Assembly (NCBI GenBank): GCA_965230065.1
Contig: OZ245942.1
Span: forward strand, 5,828,001-5,892,000
Direction of reading: 5' to 3'
Origin: G965230065 sp965230065
Lineage (GTDB): Bacteria; Bacteroidota; Bacteroidia; Cytophagales; Cyclobacteriaceae
Length of the DNA stretch: 64,000 nucleotides
A program made the translations under genes and the position numbers. How positions within the stretch are numbered: the stretch's first letter is position 1; each line of letters opens with the position of its first letter. Below are positions 1 to 8,906 of the stretch, in pieces. The notes under the pieces were generated by a model. That model was not told the origin of the DNA and did not search any database. It saw only the letters and a list, made by a program, of their open reading frames with translations.

Positions 1-2184
1 TTCTACCAAAAGTCGCTGGGCCGTCATCCGCCAGAACATGTTGTCGTTTTCCAATGCATCGAGTAAGCCGGGCGTATCATCTTTAGACAATGTAATTGGC
101 TTGTAGACTGGGGCGTCCCTGTAAACAACCCGGTAAATGCGCCCATGATTAACATCACGCAGCGGGCTGATGAAGGCATTGCCCTGCCCGTGGGGCTGTT
201 CAGTAAAAGGCAGTACCATTTCAGAAGGAGCTTGGCGAGGCACAAACACATTGTGCTGGATGATAAAATTGTACCAATCAGCTACCCAAACGGCGCCATC
301 CGGACCTACCTGGGCCTGAACAGGCCCAAACCATTCGTCAGAACTGGCCATCAAATTCCAGCCGTCTTTTTCCTGAAAGCCTGCCCCATCCGGTTCAATA
401 ATGGCATTGTGTACCACCCTCACCGTAGGTTCCGTAACAAACGCGACGCGGTTCCAGTAGTGTTTGGGGAAGCTTCGGGCGGTATACAAATGATGCCCGG
501 CGGCGGCAGTAAACCCACCCACTACATCTACCTGCCTGAGGTTGGGTGTCATGGCGTGTACATCGTAGTGCCCGTCTATTTTTTGGATAGGATTTACCTG
601 AAAATCGAACTGGGTTTCAGAAGAAGCCTGCGCGCTTAATTCGGGCATGGTACGCAGCATGTACTGGGCTGGCATGGAATAAAAGGCGGAGTGGGTATTG
701 TTGGCGGTGGAAATAAACACATTGTTGTCTTCAGAGAAACCCAGGCCCCAGGTGTTGTTGCTGGAATTGGCCAGGTATTCAAAGCGGTACCCCGCCGGAT
801 CACTACCATCGGGATAAAAGCGGTAAATGCCTTGTCTGAAGCTTAAACTTTTTCCTTCTATCTCTCCTTCAAAACCAGAATAGCCCAGTACCCCCCAAAC
901 CTTGTTATCAAAACCATACTGTAAATTAGAAGGCCCGGCATGGGTATCATTTTTTCCCCAACCGCTAATGATATTCTGGCGAATATCAGCCTTATCATCC
1001 CCATCGGTATCTTTCATGAAAACAAAGTTGGGGGCCATGGAAACAATCACCCCATCATTGGCAAATACCATGCTGGTAGGAATATTTAAACTATCGGCAA
1101 AAACGGTAAATTTATCGGCTTTTCCATCCCCATCGGTATCTTCGCAAATTTTTATGCGGTCATTGGCAGCCCCGTCGGTTTCCAGAAAAGTATTGGGGTA
1201 ATCTACCGATTCTACAATCCACAAACGCCCTTTTTCATCCCAGGCCATGGCAATGGGGTTGGTGATGTCGGGTTCGGCAGCAAAAAGCTCAATTTCAAAA
1301 TCTACAGGCACCTGTATCAGTTTCTGCGATTCTTCGGGAGCAAGCGCCTCCTGCATTTTCGGTACTACATGCCGTTCAGTAAATTTTGAAATTGTGGAAT
1401 CATAAATACTGACATCAGGAATTTGTAAAGAATCTATTTGCGATTGCACCTGCTCGCCAATGGCCCAGAAGATGCCATTATTTACCAATTGTAAAAACCC
1501 GGAATTGGTCCAGGTGCTGTCGTTATGGCCATAAGCCGTATAAAAAACCCTTCCTTTTCCCTGATTGCGTACCCAGGTGTAAGGTTCACGATGACCATCT
1601 TCCACCCGCTCCATCAGCACGGTCATATCTGAATTAATCCTTTGATGCACATAGGTTTCATCCCAGGTTTCAAATTCGGAAACGCCCTGCATTACGGGAT
1701 GTTCCGGTTTCACAATTTCAGCAGCAAAGGTACCCGTACCGTGAGAAGCAAACTGTCCTCCAATGGTTTCAATGTACCAGTCTGAGTTTTTAAAGCATCC
1801 GGTGGCGCAGTGCAGGGGAATCAGTCCTTTTCCATTTTCCACAAAACCTTTCATGGCAGCTTCCTGTGAAGCAGAGAGTGTATCATGGTTGGCGTAGATT
1901 ACCAAACCATCGTATTTCGCAAGGTTTTCAGGGTTTATATCATCAAGGCTTGTTGTGTAGGTAATGTTAATACCCTCTTCAAAGGCTGATATGGCCAGCC
2001 AGGGAGCGTATTTATTCGAGTCGTGGTGTTGGCTTTCGTGGCCCAAAAACAAAACTTCCGCCCTGCGTGGCCCTGTACGGTTTTCTGTATTGCTGGCTGA
2101 CTTTTGACTTCCTGAGCTGGCAATGTCTATACAGCTGGACAACAGGAATGCTGAAAAAATTAATAAAAAGATCGTTCCCCTCAT
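1..2184 (-). CDS. ThuA-like / PVC-type membrane-bound dehydrogenase fusion lipoprotein (3' end outside window)
   Basis: I translated this gene directly; it stays open from an ATG at 2184 to the window edge, 728 codons without a stop, so the C-terminus is missing. The start encodes a lipoprotein signal with lipobox LSSC (Cys at about residue 18). Residues about 45-245 look like a ThuA-like fold (LFLGHESQHHDS, then LHCATGCF and GRVFYTAYGHND). From about residue 290 it matches the soluble-glucose-dehydrogenase-like propeller of the membrane-bound dehydrogenase family (FEIELFAAEPDITNP, WIVESVDYPN, FANDGVIVSM, VWVADWYNF). The visible end, FWRMTAQRLLVE, is where such proteins usually enter HEAT repeats and then a cytochrome c; I cannot see those. 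It lies downstream of a SusC/SusD/DUF3823 operon. ThuA relatives take part in 3-keto-disaccharide metabolism, so a role in sugar oxidation is a reasonable inference. Confidence 0.85.
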   Translation of the reverse strand, partial: MRGTIFLLIFSAFLLSSCIDIASSGSQKSASNTENRTGPRRAEVLFLGHESQHHDSNKYAPWLAISAFEEGINITYTTSLDDINPENLAKYDGLVIYANHDTLSASQEAAMKGFVENGKGLIPLHCATGCFKNSDWYIETIGGQFASHGTGTFAAEIVKPEHPVMQGVSEFETWDETYVHQRINSDMTVLMERVEDGHREPYTWVRNQGKGRVFYTAYGHNDSTWTNSGFLQLVNNGIFWAIGEQVQSQIDSLQIPDVSIYDSTISKFTERHVVPKMQEALAPEESQKLIQVPVDFEIELFAAEPDITNPIAMAWDEKGRLWIVESVDYPNTFLETDGAANDRIKICEDTDGDGKADKFTVFADSLNIPTSMVFANDGVIVSMAPNFVFMKDTDGDDKADIRQNIISGWGKNDTHAGPSNLQYGFDNKVWGVLGYSGFEGEIEGKSLSFRQGIYRFYPDGSDPAGYRFEYLANSSNNTWGLGFSEDNNVFISTANNTHSAFYSMPAQYMLRTMPELSAQASSETQFDFQVNPIQKIDGHYDVHAMTPNLRQVDVVGGFTAAAGHHLYTARSFPKHYWNRVAFVTEPTVRVVHNAIIEPDGAGFQEKDGWNLMASSDEWFGPVQAQVGPDGAVWVADWYNFIIQHNVFVPRQAPSEMVLPFTEQPHGQGNAFISPLRDVNHGRIYRVVYRDAPVYKPITLSKDDTPGLLDALENDNMFWRMTAQRLLVE

Positions 2185-2226
2185 GGTCGTGAAGTGGTTT
2201 TAAATAATTTGTTTGTGGTAAAACAA

Positions 2227-2450
2227 AGTGCAGGCAAATATTCAGTCATACAGGCAGGGTATCCAATATCGTTTAAGCCCCACCACACCCCTGAAATCCC
2301 TGGAGGGAGCCACCACACACGATGAATGTATGCTGGGTCGCTCCTCCCTGGGTTGGGGGTGTGATGGAAAATACCTTAAGCGGCCGACACGCGATTGACA
2401 GCTTTGGGCACAATGCCTGTACAACAAAATGATTTATTTGATTGCACTTA
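2227..2450. repeat. Inverted-repeat element E1
   Basis: This element fills most of the 295-base gap between the ThuA/dehydrogenase gene and the DUF3823 gene. The two ends are imperfect inverted copies: AAGTGCAGGCAAATA on the left and, read from the other strand, AAGTGCAATCAAATAAA on the right. Both are followed by TACAGGCA. An inner inverted repeat around 2280-2365 (CACCACACCCC pairing with GGGGGTGTGATGG) would form a second stem. The outer ends resemble elements E3 and E4, and the TTGTACAGGCAT motif is shared with E2. It looks like a non-autonomous MITE- or REPIN-type repeat. The small open frame across it (2242-2427) is not a credible gene. Confidence 0.6.
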
Positions 2451-2479
2451 AAAGGTAAATTTAGGTTGTTGTATGATAA

Positions 2480-3178
2480 TTACAAATTAAGTTTTTGCAC
2501 AGGGGCAAAGAGCATATCATCTACCCCGTCGAACTTTACGCCAATCCGGGCAAATACATAATTTTGTGTAGGTATAAGCTCAGGCACAGCCGCACTCATA
2601 CTTATGTTACCTACATCGACAATATCTCCCCCGCTTATTACGGTAGTAGCCACATTGTTATCAGAACTGGCAAAAACCGTTTTACTAATGTAAAGGGTTA
2701 CGTTTTCAATAGCTTTGGCTTCAGTACTGGTTACGATTTGCTCCAGGGAACAAGAAGCAGACACGTTTTTATTACTGACCGAAAACTGTTCGTTCCTGAT
2801 CATCCAGAATGGCAACACCTCAAAATCCATATTGGTATTGCCATTTACATTGAGGCGTACGGTATCCTGACGATCGGCTACATTGCCCCATAAAAACGGG
2901 CCTTGTCCCCTTGGGACTACCATTTTGTAAGCCCCATCAAAAAGAAGTTGTGAAAACTCTCCTTCAGGCGTAAAAGTGCTGCCAATAGGCCCGGTTTTCC
3001 CAAAGCCATCCTGGTACAACTCGTAACTTACCCGGTTGTGCTGAAAGTTTAGGGGGGTGCCCTGGTACATTATTTTTCCCGTAAAAAGGGATTTAGGTGG
3101 CTCGTAGTTATCCTTTTCACAGGAAATCAACACCGAGGCCACTGCCATTACAATGATATATTGAGCTATTATTTTCAT
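2480..3178 (-). CDS. DUF3823 domain lipoprotein
   Basis: This is a 232-residue lipoprotein with signal and lipobox (VLISC, Cys at residue 20). The pattern after it (SLFTGKIMYQGTPLNFQ, then YELYQDGFGKTG and FSQLLFDGAYKMVVP) fits the DUF3823 family, whose members are usually encoded directly after SusD in Bacteroidota glycan loci. The family is thought to sit on the cell surface beside SusC/SusD and may help bind glycan, but its function is not established. It begins 24 bases after the SusD stop, so it is very likely the last or next-to-last gene of the ECF-controlled SusC-SusD operon. Confidence 0.85.
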   Translation of the reverse strand: MKIIAQYIIVMAVASVLISCEKDNYEPPKSLFTGKIMYQGTPLNFQHNRVSYELYQDGFGKTGPIGSTFTPEGEFSQLLFDGAYKMVVPRGQGPFLWGNVADRQDTVRLNVNGNTNMDFEVLPFWMIRNEQFSVSNKNVSASCSLEQIVTSTEAKAIENVTLYISKTVFASSDNNVATTVISGGDIVDVGNISMSAAVPELIPTQNYVFARIGVKFDGVDDMLFAPVQKLNL

Positions 3179-3202
3179 GACTATTGGTTATTTAATAATT
3201 AC

Positions 3203-5119
3203 TTACTGAAGCGGTTGTTTTGCAAGCCTGGGGTTCCTGCTCAGGATATCGTCAGAGATAATTGAGTAATAGTTGCCCAACTGCCAGTTATCAGCCGCTG
3301 TTACCTGACCCGATAAAATTTCTTTATAAATCCATTTGCCATCGTTTGGCGATCCGGGATTATAAATTCTGTAAGGCCACAAACCCCAGGGCATGGTGCT
3401 TCTGTTGGTTGCTTTTCCAATATCAGCCAGCAAGTCTGCCTTGGTCATCGACACACCATCAAATACTTCATGGGCAATGCGGAAGCGTTTCAGATCCATG
3501 AAGTACAATCCTTCAAAGGCAAACTCTACCCTGCGCTCGTGCACTATTCTGTCGAAGGTGATGTCGGCAGCGGTGAGCGGTATGGTAAAACCCGCTCTTT
3601 CGCGTACCTGGTTCATGTAGACCGCTGCCGTAGCGGGGTCGCCCAATTCAAAGGATGCTTCTGCGGCAATCAGCAAAATTTCAGCATAACGGTATTTTAT
3701 TTTCCACACTTCGCTGCGCACGCCACGTTGGCCAGAGCCGGGTACGGGGTCTTGGTACTTTCTAAGATAAAAGCCCATTTGCGCGTTTTGTACAGCACCT
3801 GCTACCGGCCCATCAAAGCCAACTACCTGCTCTTCCTCATCTTTACCCGGCAAAATCCGCTGGTCGCCCCGGTCGGTGCCTGTAATGATAGTTCCATCCC
3901 CCAGCTCATAACCTGCCCAGATGTCAACAGGGCGGTTTTTAAATTCGGAACCTGGTAATATGACGGTGCCACCCAAACGGGCATCCCTGTTGGCAAAAAT
4001 ATCACTTTGGTTATCGTAATAAATAGGATTTCCATCACCATCTGTGGTAGGTATAGGGGCGAATGTATTGTCCAGCAATTCAAATTCCTGTACTAAGTTC
4101 AGGCTGGGGTTAAGGGCACCTCCCTCTTCTTCCTCCGCCCCAAAACGTGGCTGGTTCCATCCGGTAAAATAGTGGGTGCGGAATTTCAATAAATAGTCGT
4201 TGGCCCAAATTACCTCAGGGTTCGCGTTTTTATCGTAGAAAACCGCAGCGAAGTTTTCTGAAAGGTCAGTGGTATTCTTCATGTATAAAGAATAAGCACC
4301 AGCATTTCCATCAATAATTTCCTTAGCAGCTGCCAGGGCAATGTTGTAGTATTCGTCCGCCTTACTCGCCGGAATGCCTACCTCATTCCCAGGAAGTGCT
4401 ACCGAGGGAGTAACCGCGTTGTTATACTTTGCCAGGGAAGCAGCATAAATGGCCGCCCTTGCTTTCATGGCCAGCGCGGCACCTTTGGTAGCCCTTGATT
4501 TACTTTCAGGGTCAGCCGGAAGTAAAGATTTTAAAGCTTCGGCTTCTTCAATAATAAAATCATAAATTTCTGCCTCTGTGGAGCGAGGCACCTGCAAATA
4601 AGAAGGATCCCCACTAAAATCATATTCCTGGGCTTCCAGAATGATGGGAACGCCCCCATACAGTTGGGCCAACTCAAAATAATAGCTGGCCCGCAAAAAC
4701 CTCACCTCTGCCGTATAACTGTCAATAAGGTTCTGCGTAATGGTGGCCACTTCAACACGTTCTAAAAACAGATTCAATTCCCTGATATAGGTGTAATCCC
4801 AGGTAGACCAGAACCCATTCATGCCATCAAAGGGCCAGGTGGTATTGGTATGGTACTGACTGGCATCACCCTGGGTGCGGGCATAAAAAGCCTCATTAAA
4901 ATCACCAAATGTGCGCCAATCGTTAAAAGTATACAGGTTGAACTGTCGTGAGTACAAATTAGCCACGATAGATAATACCTGGGCAGGGTCAGAAAACGCC
5001 TGCTCATTGGTAAGCACCTGTGTGGGTGGCCTGTCTAAAAACTCTTTATCAGATTCACATCCCCAACTTAAACCAAGGAGCGGTATGAGTATAATTAATA
5101 ATTTTTTCATCTCTTTCAT
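3203..5119 (-). CDS. SusD/RagB family outer-membrane glycan-binding lipoprotein
   Basis: This 638-residue protein has a lipoprotein signal (LGLSWGC) followed by EFLDRPPTQ, the usual start of mature SusD proteins. The helical TPR-like scaffold is clear (VRFLRASYYFELAQLYGGVPI, cut here to key parts; RSTEAEIYDFIIEEAE; KARAAIYAASL), as is the C-terminal RagB signature (KIKYRYAEILLIAAEA, then RRVEFAFEGLYFMDLKRF). SusD proteins bind glycan at the surface and act as the lid of the SusC channel. It starts 10 bases after the SusC stop. Either ATG at 5119 or the one three codons later could be the start; both keep the signal peptide intact. Confidence 0.95.
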   Translation of the reverse strand: MKEMKKLLIILIPLLGLSWGCESDKEFLDRPPTQVLTNEQAFSDPAQVLSIVANLYSRQFNLYTFNDWRTFGDFNEAFYARTQGDASQYHTNTTWPFDGMNGFWSTWDYTYIRELNLFLERVEVATITQNLIDSYTAEVRFLRASYYFELAQLYGGVPIILEAQEYDFSGDPSYLQVPRSTEAEIYDFIIEEAEALKSLLPADPESKSRATKGAALAMKARAAIYAASLAKYNNAVTPSVALPGNEVGIPASKADEYYNIALAAAKEIIDGNAGAYSLYMKNTTDLSENFAAVFYDKNANPEVIWANDYLLKFRTHYFTGWNQPRFGAEEEEGGALNPSLNLVQEFELLDNTFAPIPTTDGDGNPIYYDNQSDIFANRDARLGGTVILPGSEFKNRPVDIWAGYELGDGTIITGTDRGDQRILPGKDEEEQVVGFDGPVAGAVQNAQMGFYLRKYQDPVPGSGQRGVRSEVWKIKYRYAEILLIAAEASFELGDPATAAVYMNQVRERAGFTIPLTAADITFDRIVHERRVEFAFEGLYFMDLKRFRIAHEVFDGVSMTKADLLADIGKATNRSTMPWGLWPYRIYNPGSPNDGKWIYKEILSGQVTAADNWQLGNYYSIISDDILSRNPRLAKQPLQ

Positions 5120-5129
5120 GGTAAAGTAT

Positions 5130-8100
5130 TTATATCGTAAGGTTGATACCTACATTAATAATCTTATTCTGCGGATATTGTAACCCGTTGGTGTCCCTGA
5201 TTTCAGGGTCAATAGGATAATCCAGGTTATCAAATGAGAACAGGTTATATCCGCTTACATAGAAACGGGCCTTCTGAATCCTTACCTTGTCCAGAATTGA
5301 TGAGGGTATGGAATAACCCAACTGTATGGTCCTGGCGCGGAAAGTAGTGATGTTGTACATCCAGAAATCAGACCGCTTGTTTACCGAACTCAGATTACCC
5401 TGGTTAAACCGGTTGGGAGGAAACCTGCCTGGAATCCATTCACTGTTCAGGTCAAAGGGGTCTGCCCGGTGCCATGCATCCATGAGGTGAACGGCCATAT
5501 TACCGCCATTGGCACGGAAAGCACGGCTTAGTTCATTTTCAGCTGTATATGAATACATGGAGGCTATAGAGAAATCCATGGCGAAGTCAAAACCTTTCCA
5601 ACCCAATACCAGGTTCAAGCCGCCATTCACAATAGGCAGATTATCACCATAGCCTAGTGGTCTCATATCATAATCATCAATTTTGAGGTCTCCATTTACA
5701 TCTTCATAAATCAGGTCGCCGGGCAACAGGGTTTTATTTCCCTGCCCATCCACATTCACCGGATAGTTGTTAATTTGTTCCTGTGACTCAAACTGACCAA
5801 TCGCGTTATACGCCCAGGTGAGGTTTTGGTACCGGCCTTCAGCGGAATTTCGGTATTCGTCCCAGGAATTAAAGAACAACGGATTGTAAGAAGACACAAA
5901 CTCAGAGCGGGCATAACTAATATTTCCTCCTACTGAAAAGGTTAGTTCATTGATGTTTCCTGAATAAAACAGGGACATTTCACCACCGAACTGTTTATCA
6001 GAATTCACATTTTCATCAGGAAGCTCATAGCCCAGCTCGGCAGGCACTACAATGTCAGATTTTCGTCCCCTGAGCCCATCCCGTTTTCTGTTGAAGTAGT
6101 CAATACTACCGCTGAGTTTGCCGTTAAACAAACTAAAGTCGGCACCTATATCGAAGATTTTACTTTTGTACCAGGTGATATTGGTAATGGGCTGGCCCTT
6201 ATCCTGCGTACCAATAATGGCGTTACCATCCAAAATGCCAACTCCCTGATTATAATTATAACCGGGCAGATAATCGTAAGGACCTATTCCGACGTTATCG
6301 TCTCCCAAAATACCGTAAGAAGCACGAAGTTTAAGGTTGCTCAACACACTCGAACTACCTAACCATGATTGCATAAAGTTTTCTTCCGTGATTCTCCAAC
6401 CCACGGAAGCCGAAGGAAAGTATCCTACCCGCTGGTCGGGGGCAAATTTCCAGGAAGCATCACGCCGGCCTGAGATTTCTAAATAGTACTTATTGTCAAA
6501 ATTGTAATTCAAACGCATGATATATCCAATCCGGGCCGATTCGTCATCACTGTCGTCGTACCTGTCAGTGGTATTAAAATAAATCAAAGGCAGGATATTG
6601 GTGGCGGGTACCGCATGCAAAAATGACCTTCTGTTCCTGGTTTCGTACCGTTCTGTTACAAACAAGCCGCCTACTTCATGCCTGCCAAAAATATTGGAAT
6701 AATAAAGGCCTGCCTGCCAGTTGGTTTTTTCAATTTTCTGGGTAAGCCGCTCCCTCCAGGGGTTGGTACTACCGCCCGTTACCCTGTATTCTTCCGGGCT
6801 GTCTTCGGTAGCCGGAAAATAAGTATAGGCTTCGTACGTATATTCGTGCCCGTCTTTTACGCGGTCTTCAATGCCATAAGAGTACAAACCCCGTAAAGAA
6901 AGTCCATCTAAAAAGGGAAGGTTCCATTCACCGTTGATATTGGTCTGAAAGTATTTTCTGGTATCCCTGGAGTAGCCTCCCAGTTCAAAATTATTGTAAG
7001 CCCAGTTGGTTTCATTATGCTTAATATCATTCAGGTATTCGGGGTTATCATTGGCATACGGCCTTTCCCAGGGAGTATTCCGCAAAATCGCATAACGGGG
7101 CAACCAGTAATCGTCTCCACCGGGTATGCCGGGGTTCTCGGTTTCTTCAATATATCCGTTGACACCTACACCTATTTTGATACCTTCTGCAATGTTAGCT
7201 TCAACATTAGAGATAAGGTTGGTGCGGTCAAAAGTAAATTCCCGCCCTAAAACAGAAGACTGGTCTAGTCGGGTACCAGCTACGTAATAGTTTATTTTTT
7301 CTGAACCACCCGAAGCATTGATGCTGAATTGGTTCATGGGGGCGTTTTCCTGAATGATGAAATCTTTCCAGTTAAAACTCTGATAGCCAGGTTCTACACC
7401 AGCCCTGTATTTATCCAAATCATCTTGTGTGATGTTGGTGGTACCAAAGCCGTTTACATCGGCCTGTACTTTTTGGATGGCCCAGTCATACGAATTATTG
7501 GTCACGTCCATAAATTTTGACCAGTTCTGAAAACCAAAGTTGGCATCAAGGTTAATAGAATTGCGTCCGTCCCGTGTGCCTTTTTTTGTTGTCACCAACA
7601 CCACGCCGTTCGCGGCCTGCACCCCATAAATTGCTGCCGAGCCGTCTTTCAGCACGGTAATGCTTTCAATATCGGTGGGGGCCAGGTTATTGAATTGCCG
7701 TTCATCCTGCTGGATACCATCAATTACGAAAAGGGGATTACCCATATTCCGGATTTGCACGGTGGCAGCAGCCCCCGGACGGCCATCGGGCATACGGAAG
7801 GATACCCCGGGCAGCTTACCAGCCAGGTTGGAGCTTACCGTAGCCCCGGCCTTTACCCGTTCAATATCATCGCTGGAAATGGTGGAGATGGCTCCGGTTA
7901 CCGATTCTTTTTTCTGCGTGCCATACCCTACTACTACAATTTCACTCAATGACTGAATGTCGGGAGTCAGGATTACATCAACCACACTCCGGTTTTCTAT
8001 GGGTACTTCCTGAAGCGAATATCCGATGTATGAAAAAATGAGTGTATCGGTACCGTTCGGAACAGCCAGGGAGAATTTGCCTTCAAAATCTGTAATGGTA

Positions 8101-8579
8101 CCTTTGGAAGTACCTTTCACCAATACGTTTACCCCGGGGATACCTTCGTTGGTTTCCTGATCGGTTACCCGGCCGGTAACCGAAACTTCAAAGACATCCT
8201 CCACAGATTCTAATGATGATACTTTGGCAACATTTACAGAAATGGTATTGTTGATGCGCTTAAAATTAAGTCGGGCTTTTTGTGCTATTTCTTTAAGCAC
8301 AGCACTGACACTTGCATTGGTATAGTCTAATGTAAAAGTGGTTTTCAGTGCTTTCACATCTTCTCCATAGGCAAAAACATAATCTGTTTTTTCTTCTATG
8401 GCTTTAAAAACATCTTCCAGGGAACTATTCTTTACTTTAAGTGAGATTTGTACATCCTGATTATTTTTGAAAGCTAGTTTTTCGGCTTGCAACAGTGTTG
8501 AAAACCCAAATAGTAAAGCAAAAATGATAAGGATATACCTTGGAATTCGTTGAATGAATAGAGGTATCTTGTTTTGCAT
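5130..8579 (-). CDS. SusC/RagA TonB-dependent transporter with STN signalling domain
   Basis: I choose the ATG at 8579 because it begins a proper signal sequence (MQNKIPLFIQ...); an upstream in-frame ATG at 8684 would add 35 residues encoded inside a repeat element. The 1149-residue protein carries an STN domain at about 42-118 (VQISLKVKNSSLEDVFKAIE, YVFAYG, ISVNVAK), a carboxypeptidase-like regulatory domain at about 134-220 (GRVTDQETNEGIPGVNV), a plug starting near SEIVVVGYGTQKKESVTG, and a long barrel ending in FNLTI-type aromatic strands. SusC proteins import oligosaccharides with TonB energy. The STN domain is the part that talks to FecR anti-sigma factors, and a FecR gene and two ECF sigma genes lie directly upstream, so this is a FecA-type transducer. 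Confidence 0.93.
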   Translation of the reverse strand: MQNKIPLFIQRIPRYILIIFALLFGFSTLLQAEKLAFKNNQDVQISLKVKNSSLEDVFKAIEEKTDYVFAYGEDVKALKTTFTLDYTNASVSAVLKEIAQKARLNFKRINNTISVNVAKVSSLESVEDVFEVSVTGRVTDQETNEGIPGVNVLVKGTSKGTITDFEGKFSLAVPNGTDTLIFSYIGYSLQEVPIENRSVVDVILTPDIQSLSEIVVVGYGTQKKESVTGAISTISSDDIERVKAGATVSSNLAGKLPGVSFRMPDGRPGAAATVQIRNMGNPLFVIDGIQQDERQFNNLAPTDIESITVLKDGSAAIYGVQAANGVVLVTTKKGTRDGRNSINLDANFGFQNWSKFMDVTNNSYDWAIQKVQADVNGFGTTNITQDDLDKYRAGVEPGYQSFNWKDFIIQENAPMNQFSINASGGSEKINYYVAGTRLDQSSVLGREFTFDRTNLISNVEANIAEGIKIGVGVNGYIEETENPGIPGGDDYWLPRYAILRNTPWERPYANDNPEYLNDIKHNETNWAYNNFELGGYSRDTRKYFQTNINGEWNLPFLDGLSLRGLYSYGIEDRVKDGHEYTYEAYTYFPATEDSPEEYRVTGGSTNPWRERLTQKIEKTNWQAGLYYSNIFGRHEVGGLFVTERYETRNRRSFLHAVPATNILPLIYFNTTDRYDDSDDESARIGYIMRLNYNFDNKYYLEISGRRDASWKFAPDQRVGYFPSASVGWRITEENFMQSWLGSSSVLSNLKLRASYGILGDDNVGIGPYDYLPGYNYNQGVGILDGNAIIGTQDKGQPITNITWYKSKIFDIGADFSLFNGKLSGSIDYFNRKRDGLRGRKSDIVVPAELGYELPDENVNSDKQFGGEMSLFYSGNINELTFSVGGNISYARSEFVSSYNPLFFNSWDEYRNSAEGRYQNLTWAYNAIGQFESQEQINNYPVNVDGQGNKTLLPGDLIYEDVNGDLKIDDYDMRPLGYGDNLPIVNGGLNLVLGWKGFDFAMDFSIASMYSYTAENELSRAFRANGGNMAVHLMDAWHRADPFDLNSEWIPGRFPPNRFNQGNLSSVNKRSDFWMYNITTFRARTIQLGYSIPSSILDKVRIQKARFYVSGYNLFSFDNLDYPIDPEIRDTNGLQYPQNKIINVGINLTI

Positions 8580-8591
8580 AGTGTTTGGTGG

Positions 8592-8838
8592 TAAGTTGTG
8601 AAAATAGTGTCTTTTCTGTTGTACAGGCATCTTACAGGTCTTGCATCTTGCCTCATTCTGGCACCGGACTCCGTCCGGTGTCAAATAATTAAACCTAGGA
8701 CTCTGTCAGCCTCCTATTCCCTTGATGTAGCTATTTTTGCTTTCGACGGACGGAGTCCTGGGTTTCATCAAATGACACCAGACGAAGTCTGGCGCCAGCT
8801 TTCAGGGTACAGGCAAGATGCCTGTACAACAAAACAGA
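8592..8838. repeat. Long imperfect inverted-repeat element E2 in the FecR-SusC gap
   Basis: The gap between FecR and the true SusC start (about 327 bases) is nearly all repeat. TCTGTTGTACAGGCATCTT at 8615-8633 is answered on the other strand by TTGTTGTACAGGCATCTT, ending near 8838. Further in, the two halves continue to pair for about 50 bases (8658-8707 against the right half, roughly 80% by eye). Each half also holds a small hairpin: CACCGGACTCCGTCCGGTG on the left and GACACCAGACGAAGTCTGG on the right. The whole would fold into one long stem with side hairpins. Beyond the element, 8839-8906 shows nothing I recognise. No promoter could be identified here. Confidence 0.65.
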
Positions 8839-8906
8839 GTGCGCTCAAGTGGGGGTTTTCAGTCTGGACTTCTAATGTTAAGTCTAAGTGTTTTCATAAG
8901 GTAATA

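Noticed and set aside
145..639. Plus-strand open frame of 164 codons and others like it opposite real genes
   Set aside because: These are shadows of strongly supported minus-strand genes; they lack signals, family motifs and spacing of real genes.
2242..2427. Open frame of 61 codons on the minus strand
   Set aside because: It lies wholly inside inverted-repeat element E1, has no signal or family pattern, and its composition follows the repeat.
8580..8684. Longer reading of the first SusC from an ATG at 8684
   Set aside because: The extra 35 residues are encoded by repeat E2, are polar and Cys-rich, and would bury the true signal peptide that starts at 8579.
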